The notes under the pieces were generated by a model. The model did not search any database and was not told the origin of the DNA. It worked only from the letters and a program-made list of their open reading frames with translations. From Clostridiaceae bacterium (GTDB lineage: Bacteria > Bacillota_A > Clostridia > Acetivibrionales > Acetivibrionaceae): a stretch of 9,272 nt of DNA. Positions within the stretch are counted from its first letter, which is position 1; each line of letters opens with the position of its first letter. Positions 1 through 6,660 of this stretch are shown in pieces. Both the position numbers and the translations under genes were made by a program. The DNA is taken from the NCBI GenBank assembly GCA_012513545.1, contig JAAZCB010001088.1, forward strand, positions 1 to 9,272. The letters run 5' to 3'.

Positions 1-240
1 ATTGGAGCGGAGTTTGAGAAGTTGCCGTCAAGTGTTGAAAAAGGAAAGAAAGTACAGGTGGGCATTTTAATAAAATCAACCTTCAACAAAGATCTTACAG
101 GAGCAGAGGCTCCTTTATTTAACTGGGAGATAATTAAAAAAACTACCAACGAACCTGTAGCACCGGTTACATATATGGGGCATTTGGATAAAGCTTCCGG
201 AACCCTTGACATACCGGCTAATACTGAAAGACTGCTTTAA
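1..240 (+). pseudogene. 5'-truncated fragment of a large protein of unknown function, ended by an in-frame TAA
   Basis: The frame is open from the first base of the window to TAA at 238-240, so the real start lies to the left. The TTG at 22 has no Shine-Dalgarno and the frame continues upstream of it, so it is not taken as a start. The roughly 79 visible residues are soluble, with alternating polar and hydrophobic strands resembling a beta-sandwich domain of an exported protein (for example VQVGILIKSTFN). The frame downstream of the stop is the same one. Reading through gives a smooth continuation (ANTERLL, stop, AEFIMPDSNVKIKFEV), which looks like one beta-rich domain cut in two. This piece and the next coding region are therefore best read as one gene with a nonsense change, or a sequence error at 238-240. 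Function is not recognised. Confidence 0.6.
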
Positions 241-252
241 GCAGAGTTTATA

Positions 253-1956
253 ATGCCTGACAGCAATGTTAAAATAAAATTTGAAGTAAACAGGGATGGA
301 AATAATCCTGTAGAGACCATTAAGGAAAATAATATACTTGATTCAGGAAATGCAATAAATGTTGTAAAACATATTGAGACAACCGGAACATTTGACATAG
401 ACTACAATGTCTTAAGCAGAAAGGTAAGTTTCCCGCTAGCTGATGGAAGAGACATAACGGCACAGTTGATTGCACCACGCGGCAGTTTATATGGTAATGC
501 ATGGGGCTCTTTAAATATTGAAAACAAGACATCCGATCTATTAAGATTGTTTGATGCTTCAGATAAAAAAGTGACAGAACAGGCAGGAAAGATTGTAAAG
601 CATCCTAAGCTCACAACAACAATACACAGGAAAGATGCAACCTATGACTCAAATACGGGAAAGTTTGATGACCCCGTTAACAATAAATGGATAAAGACTC
701 CCGGAACAACAATCCGCAAAGGAATTATCACCTATGACGGAAAGGCATATGGAAATTATGAATACCATTGCAGCGGGTGTAAAACAAATGGGGATGAAAG
801 TACTTACTGTCCCGGCCATAGGGGTGAAACTGATGCAGCTTTCAACACGGGGACAGACACAAGAACAATTACAACAAAGATATATAACGGCAAGGCTGAT
901 ATTACTCCGAAGGTATTTGAAAATAGAATTGACAATAATGAAATAAATAGCCTACAGAAAAGTCTGTTGTGGACAAGCGAGCCATATAAATTCAATGTGA
1001 TCCGCTGGATGTGCCATCAGGATGGGGAAAACTTATTATATGACTGGACAACTGTACCAGGTCAGTATAAAAGAACCTTTACACAGCAAAACAGTGCCAC
1101 AGTCAAATGGGAAGCATCAAGTACAATGGAAAAGGAATATGGAAGGAGCAGGGAAGCTGCAAGAAAGCGTGACTACAGGAAGATAGAGTATGACAAGGCA
1201 GTTTTTGCATCTGATACTGACTTTAAGAATGTTGAGTATCCTGTTAAGTCGGGATATTATTTCAATCCAACTGGTACATATACCTTTACAGTTGAGACAG
1301 TAACATACAAACCGGACAGGGCTGACACCAAAGACCACAAGGAACTTGTAGATAAAGTGGTTGAAGCATTCCGTTACCAGTCTGACCTGATGTATATAAA
1401 CAGCTACAAAGAGCCTGTAAATATCCAAAACGAGCTGCTCCTAAAAAGAGGAAACAGTTATGAAAGAAGACCTGTGGCACTAAATAGCAAAGACCCTTCA
1501 GGAGTTGACGGTGTAGTATTGCTTAAGGTTCTTGACAGAAGTACGGATGAGGGCAGGTATTCCAAAAAAGTTGAGGAAATCGGGCACACAGAAGTAAGCG
1601 GAGGCTATACCCATGAATTCTGGAAGGAGATTCTGGAGGGGTATGAAGAGTCGGGCACAATTGACAGCAGAAACAATTACAAGTACAGAGAGTATGTAAA
1701 AGCTGGTCAGCATATGTACAGGATAACTGAAAGGACAACAGTCACAATAAAGATAAACCCTGATAACAGGAGTGTTTATACGCATGCACACATGACTGAC
1801 GGAAAGTATATGATAAAGGCCTGGATTGAAGATATAGACATGTCTGCCATGGACAATGAATATAAAAAACTTGGTACATTAAAGGGCGTAGAAGTTCTGG
1901 ATCAAATTGATATAACAGTCAAAGGTTCAATGTATGATGATTTAAATCAATTATGA
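253..1956 (+). CDS. Large hypothetical protein (567 aa), downstream part of an interrupted gene, probably extracellular
   Basis: This open frame is in the same register as the fragment ending at 240, and its first ATG lies 12 nt after that stop. No convincing Shine-Dalgarno precedes 253 (only a weak GCAGAG), so independent translation from this ATG is doubtful. The ATG is probably an internal methionine of a longer protein. No membrane segment or signal peptide is visible, but the true N-terminus lies outside the window. The protein is rich in Thr, Tyr, Lys and Asp with beta-strand periodicity, as in surface or secreted clostridial proteins. Residues 172-189 hold His-Cys-x2-Cys-x9-Cys-x2-His, a possible structural metal site. 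A Trp/Cys/His-rich stretch, RWMCHQDG, lies at residues 251-258. I recognise no enzyme family. It could belong to an uncharacterised DUF family with an N-terminal CARDB-like beta sandwich, but this cannot be confirmed by eye. Confidence 0.75.
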   Translation: MPDSNVKIKFEVNRDGNNPVETIKENNILDSGNAINVVKHIETTGTFDIDYNVLSRKVSFPLADGRDITAQLIAPRGSLYGNAWGSLNIENKTSDLLRLFDASDKKVTEQAGKIVKHPKLTTTIHRKDATYDSNTGKFDDPVNNKWIKTPGTTIRKGIITYDGKAYGNYEYHCSGCKTNGDESTYCPGHRGETDAAFNTGTDTRTITTKIYNGKADITPKVFENRIDNNEINSLQKSLLWTSEPYKFNVIRWMCHQDGENLLYDWTTVPGQYKRTFTQQNSATVKWEASSTMEKEYGRSREAARKRDYRKIEYDKAVFASDTDFKNVEYPVKSGYYFNPTGTYTFTVETVTYKPDRADTKDHKELVDKVVEAFRYQSDLMYINSYKEPVNIQNELLLKRGNSYERRPVALNSKDPSGVDGVVLLKVLDRSTDEGRYSKKVEEIGHTEVSGGYTHEFWKEILEGYEESGTIDSRNNYKYREYVKAGQHMYRITERTTVTIKINPDNRSVYTHAHMTDGKYMIKAWIEDIDMSAMDNEYKKLGTLKGVEVLDQIDITVKGSMYDDLNQL

Positions 1957-1966
1957 CTTTAGTCAT
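1953..1966. repeat. Short hairpin overlapping the stop codon of the large gene
   Basis: ATGAC at 1953-1957 and GTCAT at 1962-1966 form a perfect 5-bp stem with a TTTA loop, and the stem contains the TGA stop at 1954-1956. A second near-palindrome follows at 1974-1986 (AAATGA, T, TCATTT). Neither is followed by a T tract, so a classical intrinsic terminator is not supported. They could weakly stabilise or end the transcript. Confidence 0.3.
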
Positions 1967-2044
1967 CTACAAAAAATGATTCATTTGATGTAAATTAATA
2001 GTAGTGGATAAATAATCTCGAACAAAAAATGGGGAGTTGTAGTT

Positions 2045-2213
2045 ATGCTGAGAAAACTGTTGATAACGGTGCTGTCAATAATGATGCTAATAGGAGTGAG
2101 CGGATGTATGAATAGCGGGAAAGCTGTTAAGTACACAGCAGGAAATGGCGCTTGAGTACATAAATAAGCTTGCGGAAAAGGGATATGGTGATATCAGCGT
2201 TTATAAATTATAA
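2045..2213 (+). pseudogene. Remnant of a small lipoprotein gene with a frame change
   Basis: ATG at 2045 is preceded by GGGGAG at about 2031-2036 and starts a textbook lipoprotein signal peptide: Leu-Arg-Lys, a hydrophobic stretch, then lipobox VSGC with Cys at residue 21. The frame ends at TGA 2153-2155 after 36 residues. The next frame over (+1) is open across the junction and reads TQQEMALEYINKLAEKGYGD and a few more residues, ending at TAA 2211-2213. That second part resembles the start of the mature region of small clostridial lipoproteins, which often carry a helix of the ALEYINKKYG type (from memory). The simplest reading is a gene with a one-base indel near 2123-2136 and most of its 3' part lost. 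A genuine 36-residue lipopeptide is possible but less likely. The ORF is short, so an automatic gene caller would probably skip it. Confidence 0.55.
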
Positions 2214-2216
2214 ATA

Positions 2217-2241
2217 GACACAAGAGAACTGTCCCCGTGTT
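2217..2241. repeat. REP-like hairpin motif between convergent genes
   Basis: On the minus strand the core reads ACACGGGGACAGTTCTC and continues TTGTGTC. ACAC plus GGGGA can pair with TTCTC plus GTGT around a CAG loop, giving nine pairs (two of them G-T) with a TT bulge; the plus-strand footprint of the fold is 2218-2240. From memory, ACACGGGGACnGTTCTC-type sequences recur in many copies in Clostridia and other Firmicutes genomes, often near IS200/RAYT-type transposases. Only one copy is in this window and no transposase is present. It fills the gap between the lipoprotein remnant and the hydrolase stop codon and is locally more GC-rich than its surroundings. It could also act as a weak transcription terminator for the hydrolase. 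Confidence 0.5.
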
Positions 2242-3192
2242 TCACTTTGAGGTAAGGTCCACATTTATTTTGTCCAGAAAGTCTATAACCCTCTTCAAAT
2301 ACTCATCTTTATAACCTGTGAAGCTTCCCACGTGACCGACACCGCTGGTCTCCCACAATTGTACAGTTTTTCCTCCTGCACCTAAAAGAGTGTAGCTGTT
2401 TTCTACAGGTATTTTTTCATCATCTTTGCTGTGTATGAGGAGTACCGGTCGTTGAGGTTTGATGCCGATAGATTTGACTGGGCTGAACGTTTTTGTATCA
2501 ATTCCCAGAAGGACTTTCATAGACAACAGGGTTGACTGGTTAAACGGCATTGGAGGAAGCTTGCTCCAGACACTCAGGTTGCTGTTCAGGTATTCTGTCA
2601 GATCCGAGAATGGACTGTCTGCAATAACTGCATCAACATCGAGACTTTCCTGGGCAGCAACCAAAGCAGTCGATGCACCCATTGAAAAACCCATTAATAC
2701 TATTGTAGAGGATCCTCTTTGCTTTATAAATTCAACCGCTCCAAGCAGGTCGTCCTTTTCCAGGATTCCTACGGTTGTCAAATTTCCTTCAGATTCTCCG
2801 TTGTTTCTGAAATCAAAGGTTAATACATTGTAGCCGGCATTTAGAAGACCTTTAATTAGGTCGATGGTCTCTTCACCAAATTGAAGCCTGTTTTGACCGT
2901 AGCCATGAGCAAGAATAACGGTTTTGTTGCTTCCTTTAACTGTAAAAAGCCAGCCTTTTAAGGTCAGAGAATTGTTTTTATCCTTAAAGGAGATGTTCTC
3001 ATATTCAGGTACTATGTTTGAAGAAAAAACAGGTATGCTGCGCTTCTCAGGATGGGTTAGGTCCCAGCCTACATACGAGGATATCGACATAATAACAATT
3101 GAGACAAGCAATACAGTAACAAATATGAATACAAAAAGATTTTTCATTGTGTGTCTCTTGCGTTGTATATATGAAACTCCTGAAATTTTCAA
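2242..3192 (-). CDS. Membrane-anchored alpha/beta hydrolase (serine hydrolase, 316 aa)
   Basis: This is an alpha/beta-hydrolase fold enzyme, probably an esterase or peptidase-like hydrolase; the substrate is unknown. Residues about 17-40 form one hydrophobic segment after a basic start, which suggests a membrane anchor with the catalytic domain outside the cell, or an uncleaved signal. Visible motifs in order are HGYGQN (96-101, oxyanion region), FDFRNNGES (127-134, typical of the YqkD/BAAT-like branch), nucleophile elbow GFSMG with Ser170, an acid in HSKDD (Asp257 or Asp258), and GVGH with catalytic His287. The triad is complete and the length is normal for the family. The start chosen is TTG at 3192, because AGGAGGT lies exactly 8 nt upstream. 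An ATG at 3147 would give 301 residues but has only a weak ribosome site. The gene is monocistronic in this window; its TGA touches the REP-like motif. Confidence 0.88.
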   Translation of the reverse strand: MKISGVSYIQRKRHTMKNLFVFIFVTVLLVSIVIMSISSYVGWDLTHPEKRSIPVFSSNIVPEYENISFKDKNNSLTLKGWLFTVKGSNKTVILAHGYGQNRLQFGEETIDLIKGLLNAGYNVLTFDFRNNGESEGNLTTVGILEKDDLLGAVEFIKQRGSSTIVLMGFSMGASTALVAAQESLDVDAVIADSPFSDLTEYLNSNLSVWSKLPPMPFNQSTLLSMKVLLGIDTKTFSPVKSIGIKPQRPVLLIHSKDDEKIPVENSYTLLGAGGKTVQLWETSGVGHVGSFTGYKDEYLKRVIDFLDKINVDLTSK

Positions 3193-3200
3193 CCCAAAGT

Positions 3201-3207
3201 ACCTCCT
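3201..3207 (-). promoter_or_regulatory. Shine-Dalgarno AGGAGGT fixing the TTG start of the hydrolase
   Basis: The plus strand reads acctcct, so the minus strand has the full anti-16S complement AGGAGGT, 8 nt before TTG (3192-3190). This is the main reason to prefer the rare start over the in-frame ATG at 3147. Confidence 0.8.
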
Positions 3208-3370
3208 ATTATTCTAAGTAAAAAATTAACAAGTAATTACAGCAGTCTTTACAGTATAAAAAAGTTTACTATCAAAAAACTTATAATATCATATTACTAT
3301 AAGATTTAATATAATATTCGTTTATTATACAGTATTTTTGATACTAGGTCTACTAAAGTTAAACAACTGG

Positions 3371-3399
3371 TTTACGGAGTACGTTAATTATTATAGAAT
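3371..3399 (+). promoter_or_regulatory. Predicted sigma-A-type promoter for the UPF0316 gene
   Basis: TTTACG at 3371-3376 (4 of 6 to TTGACA) and TAGAAT at 3394-3399 (5 of 6 to TATAAT) are separated by 17 bp. The predicted start of transcription is near 3406, giving a leader of about 40 nt before ATG 3446. In such AT-rich DNA chance matches are common. Confidence 0.45.
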
Positions 3400-3445
3400 A
3401 TTTATAGCGAAGACTGGTCATTATGAAATAAAGGAGATTACATTC

Positions 3446-4066
3446 ATGGCAGGATTTATTAACTCTGAAGTATTCAACTGGGTAGTGCTCCCGCTCCTTA
3501 TATTTTCATCAAGAATTATTGATGTTACACTTGGAACACTTAGAATAATGTTTGTTTCGAGAGGTAAAAGGTATCTTGCTCCGCTTTTGGGTTTTTTTGA
3601 GGTTATGGTATGGATAATCGCAATCAGCCAGATTATGCAGAACCTTAATAATTTTGCCTGTTACATTGGCTACGCCGGAGGTTTTGCAACAGGTACTTTT
3701 GTTGGTATAATAATTGAGGAAAAGCTTGCTATCGGTATGCTGGTTGTGAGGGTTATTATGGTAAAGGATGAATGCCGGCTTAAGGAACGTTTGTCTATGT
3801 CCGGGTTCGGAGTTACTGAAGTTGATGCATGGGGAGCTAACGGTGAGGTCAAGATTATCTATACGATAATTAAACGTAAAGAATTGAATGAAGTAATGGA
3901 AATAATAAATAAATGCAACTCAAAGGCCTTTTATTCAATTGAGGATGCAAGAGCGGTCAGTCAGGGAGTCTTCAGATCACAAAATCCTTCAAACTATGAC
4001 AGACTGAGCGTTTTAAACTTATTTAAGGTTCCACGTTTATTCGGAAAGCATAGAAAATCCAAATAA
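3446..4066 (+). CDS. UPF0316 / DUF2179 family membrane protein (206 aa)
   Basis: The N-terminal half holds about three hydrophobic helices (about residues 11-28, 43-62 and 72-90). They include the conserved-looking RIIDVTLGTLRIMFVSRGKR stretch and GFATGTFVGIIIEEKLAIG, typical of the UPF0316 family (B. subtilis YebE-like; DUF5698 membrane part). The C-terminal part, about 105-170, matches a DUF2179-type small cytoplasmic domain (FGVTEVDAWGANGEV, then FYSIEDARAVSQGVF). The last 30 residues are basic. The biochemical role of the family is not established; DUF2179 domains also occur in YitT-type membrane proteins and are thought to bind a small ligand. ATG 3446 is chosen because AAGGAG sits at 3431-3436; the frame is open upstream but without a ribosome site. 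It is followed after 52 nt by the AraC-type gene on the same strand, probably co-transcribed since no separate promoter is obvious. Confidence 0.88.
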   Translation: MAGFINSEVFNWVVLPLLIFSSRIIDVTLGTLRIMFVSRGKRYLAPLLGFFEVMVWIIAISQIMQNLNNFACYIGYAGGFATGTFVGIIIEEKLAIGMLVVRVIMVKDECRLKERLSMSGFGVTEVDAWGANGEVKIIYTIIKRKELNEVMEIINKCNSKAFYSIEDARAVSQGVFRSQNPSNYDRLSVLNLFKVPRLFGKHRKSK

Positions 4067-4118
4067 CCTGACAAAGTTGTAACTGTCTGTTAGTCAAATT
4101 TGCTAAGTGGGGTGAAAT

Positions 4119-5012
4119 ATGACGGAGAATATACTTCCTAAAGCATGGGAGAGCCTTTTAAACTCTTCTGCCTTTATTCCGGTTATAGTCAAAACCATCC
4201 AAAAATTTCATGATACCAGCTGGTCTATGGAGCCAAACAGGCATGAATTCTTTGAAATGGTTTATATTAAGAGGGGAAATGCCGTGTTTGAAATTTCAGG
4301 CGTTCCTGCCAATATTGGACCAAATGATATCATAATCATTAAGCCTGACCAACCACATAAGTTTATTGTCAAATCCGAATCCGGATGTGAGTTCATTGTC
4401 CTGAACTTCAAATTCGAGAACAGATTTGACAGCAGGTTTTCAGGGTTATCACTCGAGGAGTTTATAAATTTTGTAAGCGGCAAGGATTCCGGTGCATTTA
4501 TCAGTTTAAAGGTAAGCCAGAAAAATGATATAATAACACTTCTCAACAGAATTCTTAAGGAGAAGGAAAGCCCGGAGATAGGGAGTGAGTTTCTGAACTA
4601 TCTGCTGATACTCGAGCTGTTTGTTCTTATTTCAAGGGCGCTTAAGATGGAATGGGAAAACAGTATTAAGAATAAGAGTCCCAAACTAAAAGAGCTGATT
4701 TCGGTTTCGGTGAATTATATCAATAACAATTTTGAGCGGGACATATCTTTAAAGGACATTGCTAGATATGTGTTTTTAAGTTCAAGCTATTTTACAAGGG
4801 CGTTTAAGGAGGAGATAGGAATCAGCCCTATAAATTACCTTTTGAAAGTCAGAGTTGAAAGGGCAAAGGAACTGTTGACGGATACAGATCTCAAAGTTAG
4901 TGACATAGCGCTTAGTGTGGGTTTTTCAAATCAGCAGAGATTTAATGACATATTTAAGAAGTACGTAAAGCTTACTCCTCTTCAATTCAAAAAGAAATCC
5001 CGGAGAGATTAA
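4119..5012 (+). CDS. AraC family transcriptional regulator with N-terminal cupin (297 aa)
   Basis: The N-terminal part, about residues 20-100, is an AraC-type cupin sensor: HEFFEMVYIKRGNAVFEI, then GPNDIIIIKPDQPHKFIV. The KPxxPH element at 75-80 is typical of the arabinose-binding-like fold. A helical linker spans about 130-185. The C-terminal DNA-binding domain has two helix-turn-helix units: SLKDIARYVFLSSSYFTRAF (210-229), then DLKVSDIALSVGFSNQQRFN (257-276) with the closing KYVKLTPLQF. Length and architecture match sugar-responsive AraC regulators. The ligand cannot be read from sequence; a carbohydrate is likely by family. ATG 4119 is preceded by GTGGGGTGA at 4107-4115. No sugar transporter or glycosidase neighbours are in the window, so the target may be the UPF0316 gene, the divergent hydrolase or a distant locus. 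It converges on the HD-GYP regulator with an 79-nt gap. Confidence 0.92.
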   Translation: MTENILPKAWESLLNSSAFIPVIVKTIQKFHDTSWSMEPNRHEFFEMVYIKRGNAVFEISGVPANIGPNDIIIIKPDQPHKFIVKSESGCEFIVLNFKFENRFDSRFSGLSLEEFINFVSGKDSGAFISLKVSQKNDIITLLNRILKEKESPEIGSEFLNYLLILELFVLISRALKMEWENSIKNKSPKLKELISVSVNYINNNFERDISLKDIARYVFLSSSYFTRAFKEEIGISPINYLLKVRVERAKELLTDTDLKVSDIALSVGFSNQQRFNDIFKKYVKLTPLQFKKKSRRD

Positions 5013-5055
5013 TGCTTTTTTTGTGAATGCACCTGTAAAATACCCATTAAAATCA

Positions 5056-5084
5056 AGGGAAAGGCGGTTTTTACGCCAGACCCT
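5056..5084. terminator. Possible bidirectional hairpin in the convergent gap
   Basis: Nested arms are visible: AGGG 5056-5059 with CCCT 5081-5084, and GGCG 5063-5066 with CGCC 5074-5077. They are separated by symmetrical 3-nt internal loops and capped by a 7-nt loop. The hairpin lies between the stop codons of the convergent AraC and HD-GYP genes, where a terminator is expected. No strong T tract follows on either strand, so this is weak evidence. A T7 run at 5015-5021 just after the AraC stop could alternatively mark termination but lacks a good stem. Confidence 0.3.
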
Positions 5085-5091
5085 GTTTCCT

Positions 5092-6660
5092 TTAAAGTTG
5101 ATCCTTGAAGGAGTTTCTGATACTAAGGAACTCATCTATATGCTTAAAGAAAATATCCACCAGATCAGGATCAAAATGTTCTCCTCTTTGGGATTTGAAA
5201 TATTCCAGTATTTTATCCAGTTCCCATGCTTGTTTATAGACTCTGTCAGTACCTAAAGCGTCAAAAACATCTGCAATAGCCGTGATTCTTCCGTATAGAT
5301 TTATTTCTTTACCTTTGAGTCCTTTTGGATAACCGCTTCCGTTATATTTTTCGTGGTGTTCATATGCGATGATGCTTGCGGTTCGTATTATTTCCTTTGT
5401 AGAATTTTTTAACATGTCATACCCTATGGTAGAGTGTGTCTTAATAATCTCAAACTCTTCGTCTGTCAGCCTCCCGGGTTTATTTAGAATGCTGGACGGG
5501 ATACCGAGTTTACCTATATCGTGCATGGCAGATGCAAGAGAAATTGTTTCTGCCTCAGATTCGGACAAACCGTATTTTAGTGCCAGGAGCCTTGTAAATT
5601 CAGCAACCCTTTTTACATGGTTACCTGTTTCTTTAGAACGTACTTCTGCAATTTCACCCAGGGTGTAGATAATTTCCTTTTGGGCATCCTGGAGCTTAAG
5701 GATTAAGGAGGTGTTTTCAAAGGCATTTGAAATATTATTGCTGAATATTTCAAGAAGGCTTTTGTCGAGGTCACTGAATTCATCGGCACCTTCAAAGTAA
5801 AGAACATATTCAAGGTCTGTGACGCTCTTAAAATGCAGTACAATATTATTATCAACATTAAACAGTTTTTTTTCTTTTATTCCATCAGTTATTGCCAAAA
5901 ACAAACTTTCAGGAATTACTTTTCTTATGTCCATATTTAATGTAGAGGAGTAGTTGCCGGATGCAGCAGTTATATAATAGCCTTCTTGATTTCTAAAGGC
6001 AATAAAGCTGGATTGTTGCCTCACAGGTATGTTTTTGTAAAAGCAAAGCATTGAATTTATCTGTTCTAAAACAATGGCAGAAAGCTTTGATATGGATTGT
6101 ACCTCAAAAAGGTATGAAGAAGCCTCTATAACTTTTTCCAATCCTTTTTTATTTACATTGGTAATATGAATGCTTTCATACGTCCTTAAGGAGGCTACAA
6201 TGGTTGTAAACAGTTTTTGAGCTGTTAATTCGGTTTTCTCCTTGTAATCATTTATATCATAATCAACTATAACATTTTTTTCAGGTGCCTGACCCGGCTG
6301 GCCCGTCCTTAATATTATTCTTACCTCACCGTTATTCAAATCATTCCTTATGTAATGAACAAGCTTTAATCCTGAATCTTCTTCTTCCATAACAACGTCA
6401 AGAAGAATTATTGCAATATCATTGTGTTCTTGAATCAATTCTTTTGCTTCCTTTGCAGAATATGCATCAATAAATACTAAGGACAAATTGTTATAGACAA
6501 AATCGCTTAGAACAAGCTTTGTTATAGTATGAACCTCGTGGTCGTCATCTATAATCATAATTTTCCATTTTTTGCCTTTGTCTTCAAATGCATTGTCCTC
6601 AGTTGATTCATCGAAAAAATTCATGTACCCGTTATCCAAAAATATATCATTGTTTGCCAT
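5092..6660 (-). CDS. Response regulator with REC, DUF3369-like and HD-GYP domains (522 aa), predicted cyclic-di-GMP phosphodiesterase
   Basis: Predicted cytoplasmic enzyme that hydrolyses cyclic-di-GMP under control of phosphorylation. After an acidic extension of about 31 residues, the REC domain (32-160) shows the acidic pocket Asp38-Asp40, phosphoacceptor Asp88 (ILLDVVM), Thr119 and Lys142 (YKEKTE). The LRTGQPGQAPE element at 118-128 is typical of REC domains joined to DUF3369. Residues about 170-315 form the GAF-like DUF3369 region. A short coiled helix leads to HD-GYP (325-515): Glu344, His348, His380-Asp381 (HDIGK), His409, His435-His436, GYP 443-445 and Asp464, a complete metal-ligand set. 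The usual RPY after FDAL is RVY here. The gene overlaps the kinase stop codon by 14 nt and has AGAGGTG 10 nt before its ATG, so the two are almost surely co-translated partners. Confidence 0.93.
   Translation of the reverse strand: MANNDIFLDNGYMNFFDESTEDNAFEDKGKKWKIMIIDDDHEVHTITKLVLSDFVYNNLSLVFIDAYSAKEAKELIQEHNDIAIILLDVVMEEEDSGLKLVHYIRNDLNNGEVRIILRTGQPGQAPEKNVIVDYDINDYKEKTELTAQKLFTTIVASLRTYESIHITNVNKKGLEKVIEASSYLFEVQSISKLSAIVLEQINSMLCFYKNIPVRQQSSFIAFRNQEGYYITAASGNYSSTLNMDIRKVIPESLFLAITDGIKEKKLFNVDNNIVLHFKSVTDLEYVLYFEGADEFSDLDKSLLEIFSNNISNAFENTSLILKLQDAQKEIIYTLGEIAEVRSKETGNHVKRVAEFTRLLALKYGLSESEAETISLASAMHDIGKLGIPSSILNKPGRLTDEEFEIIKTHSTIGYDMLKNSTKEIIRTASIIAYEHHEKYNGSGYPKGLKGKEINLYGRITAIADVFDALGTDRVYKQAWELDKILEYFKSQRGEHFDPDLVDIFFKHIDEFLSIRNSFKDQL

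Larger units (their letters stand above)
3193..3445. other. AT-rich divergent intergenic region
   Basis: This 253-bp stretch separates the divergent hydrolase and UPF0316 genes. It is very AT-rich and holds small inverted repeats: AAGTTT with AAACTT around 3265-3285, and AGTAT 3331-3335 with ATACT 3341-3345. The left end carries the hydrolase ribosome site and the right end the UPF0316 promoter. A promoter for the hydrolase must lie here, but no convincing -35/-10 pair stands out on the minus strand. No coding or RNA gene was seen. Confidence 0.5.

Noticed and set aside
238..252. Programmed recoding or readthrough at the in-frame TAA
   Set aside because: TAA is not used for selenocysteine or pyrrolysine, and no obvious stimulatory stem follows it. 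Mutation or sequence error is simpler.
1117..1791. Minus-strand open frames opposite the large hypothetical gene
   Set aside because: They are Cys-rich, low-complexity shadows of the plus-strand gene, without ribosome sites or recognisable domains.
2459..2833. Plus-strand 124-residue open frame inside the hydrolase gene
   Set aside because: It lies wholly opposite a gene with a complete catalytic triad, and no ribosome site or known domain is seen.
3338..3445. Upstream extension of the UPF0316 gene to a TTG at 3338
   Set aside because: No ribosome site lies there, the predicted promoter falls inside it, and ATG 3446 has AAGGAG at good distance and starts right at the family's usual N-terminus.
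5023..5256. Plus-strand 77-residue open frame at the end of the HD-GYP gene
   Set aside because: It mostly overlaps the well-supported minus-strand HD-GYP coding sequence and has no ribosome site.
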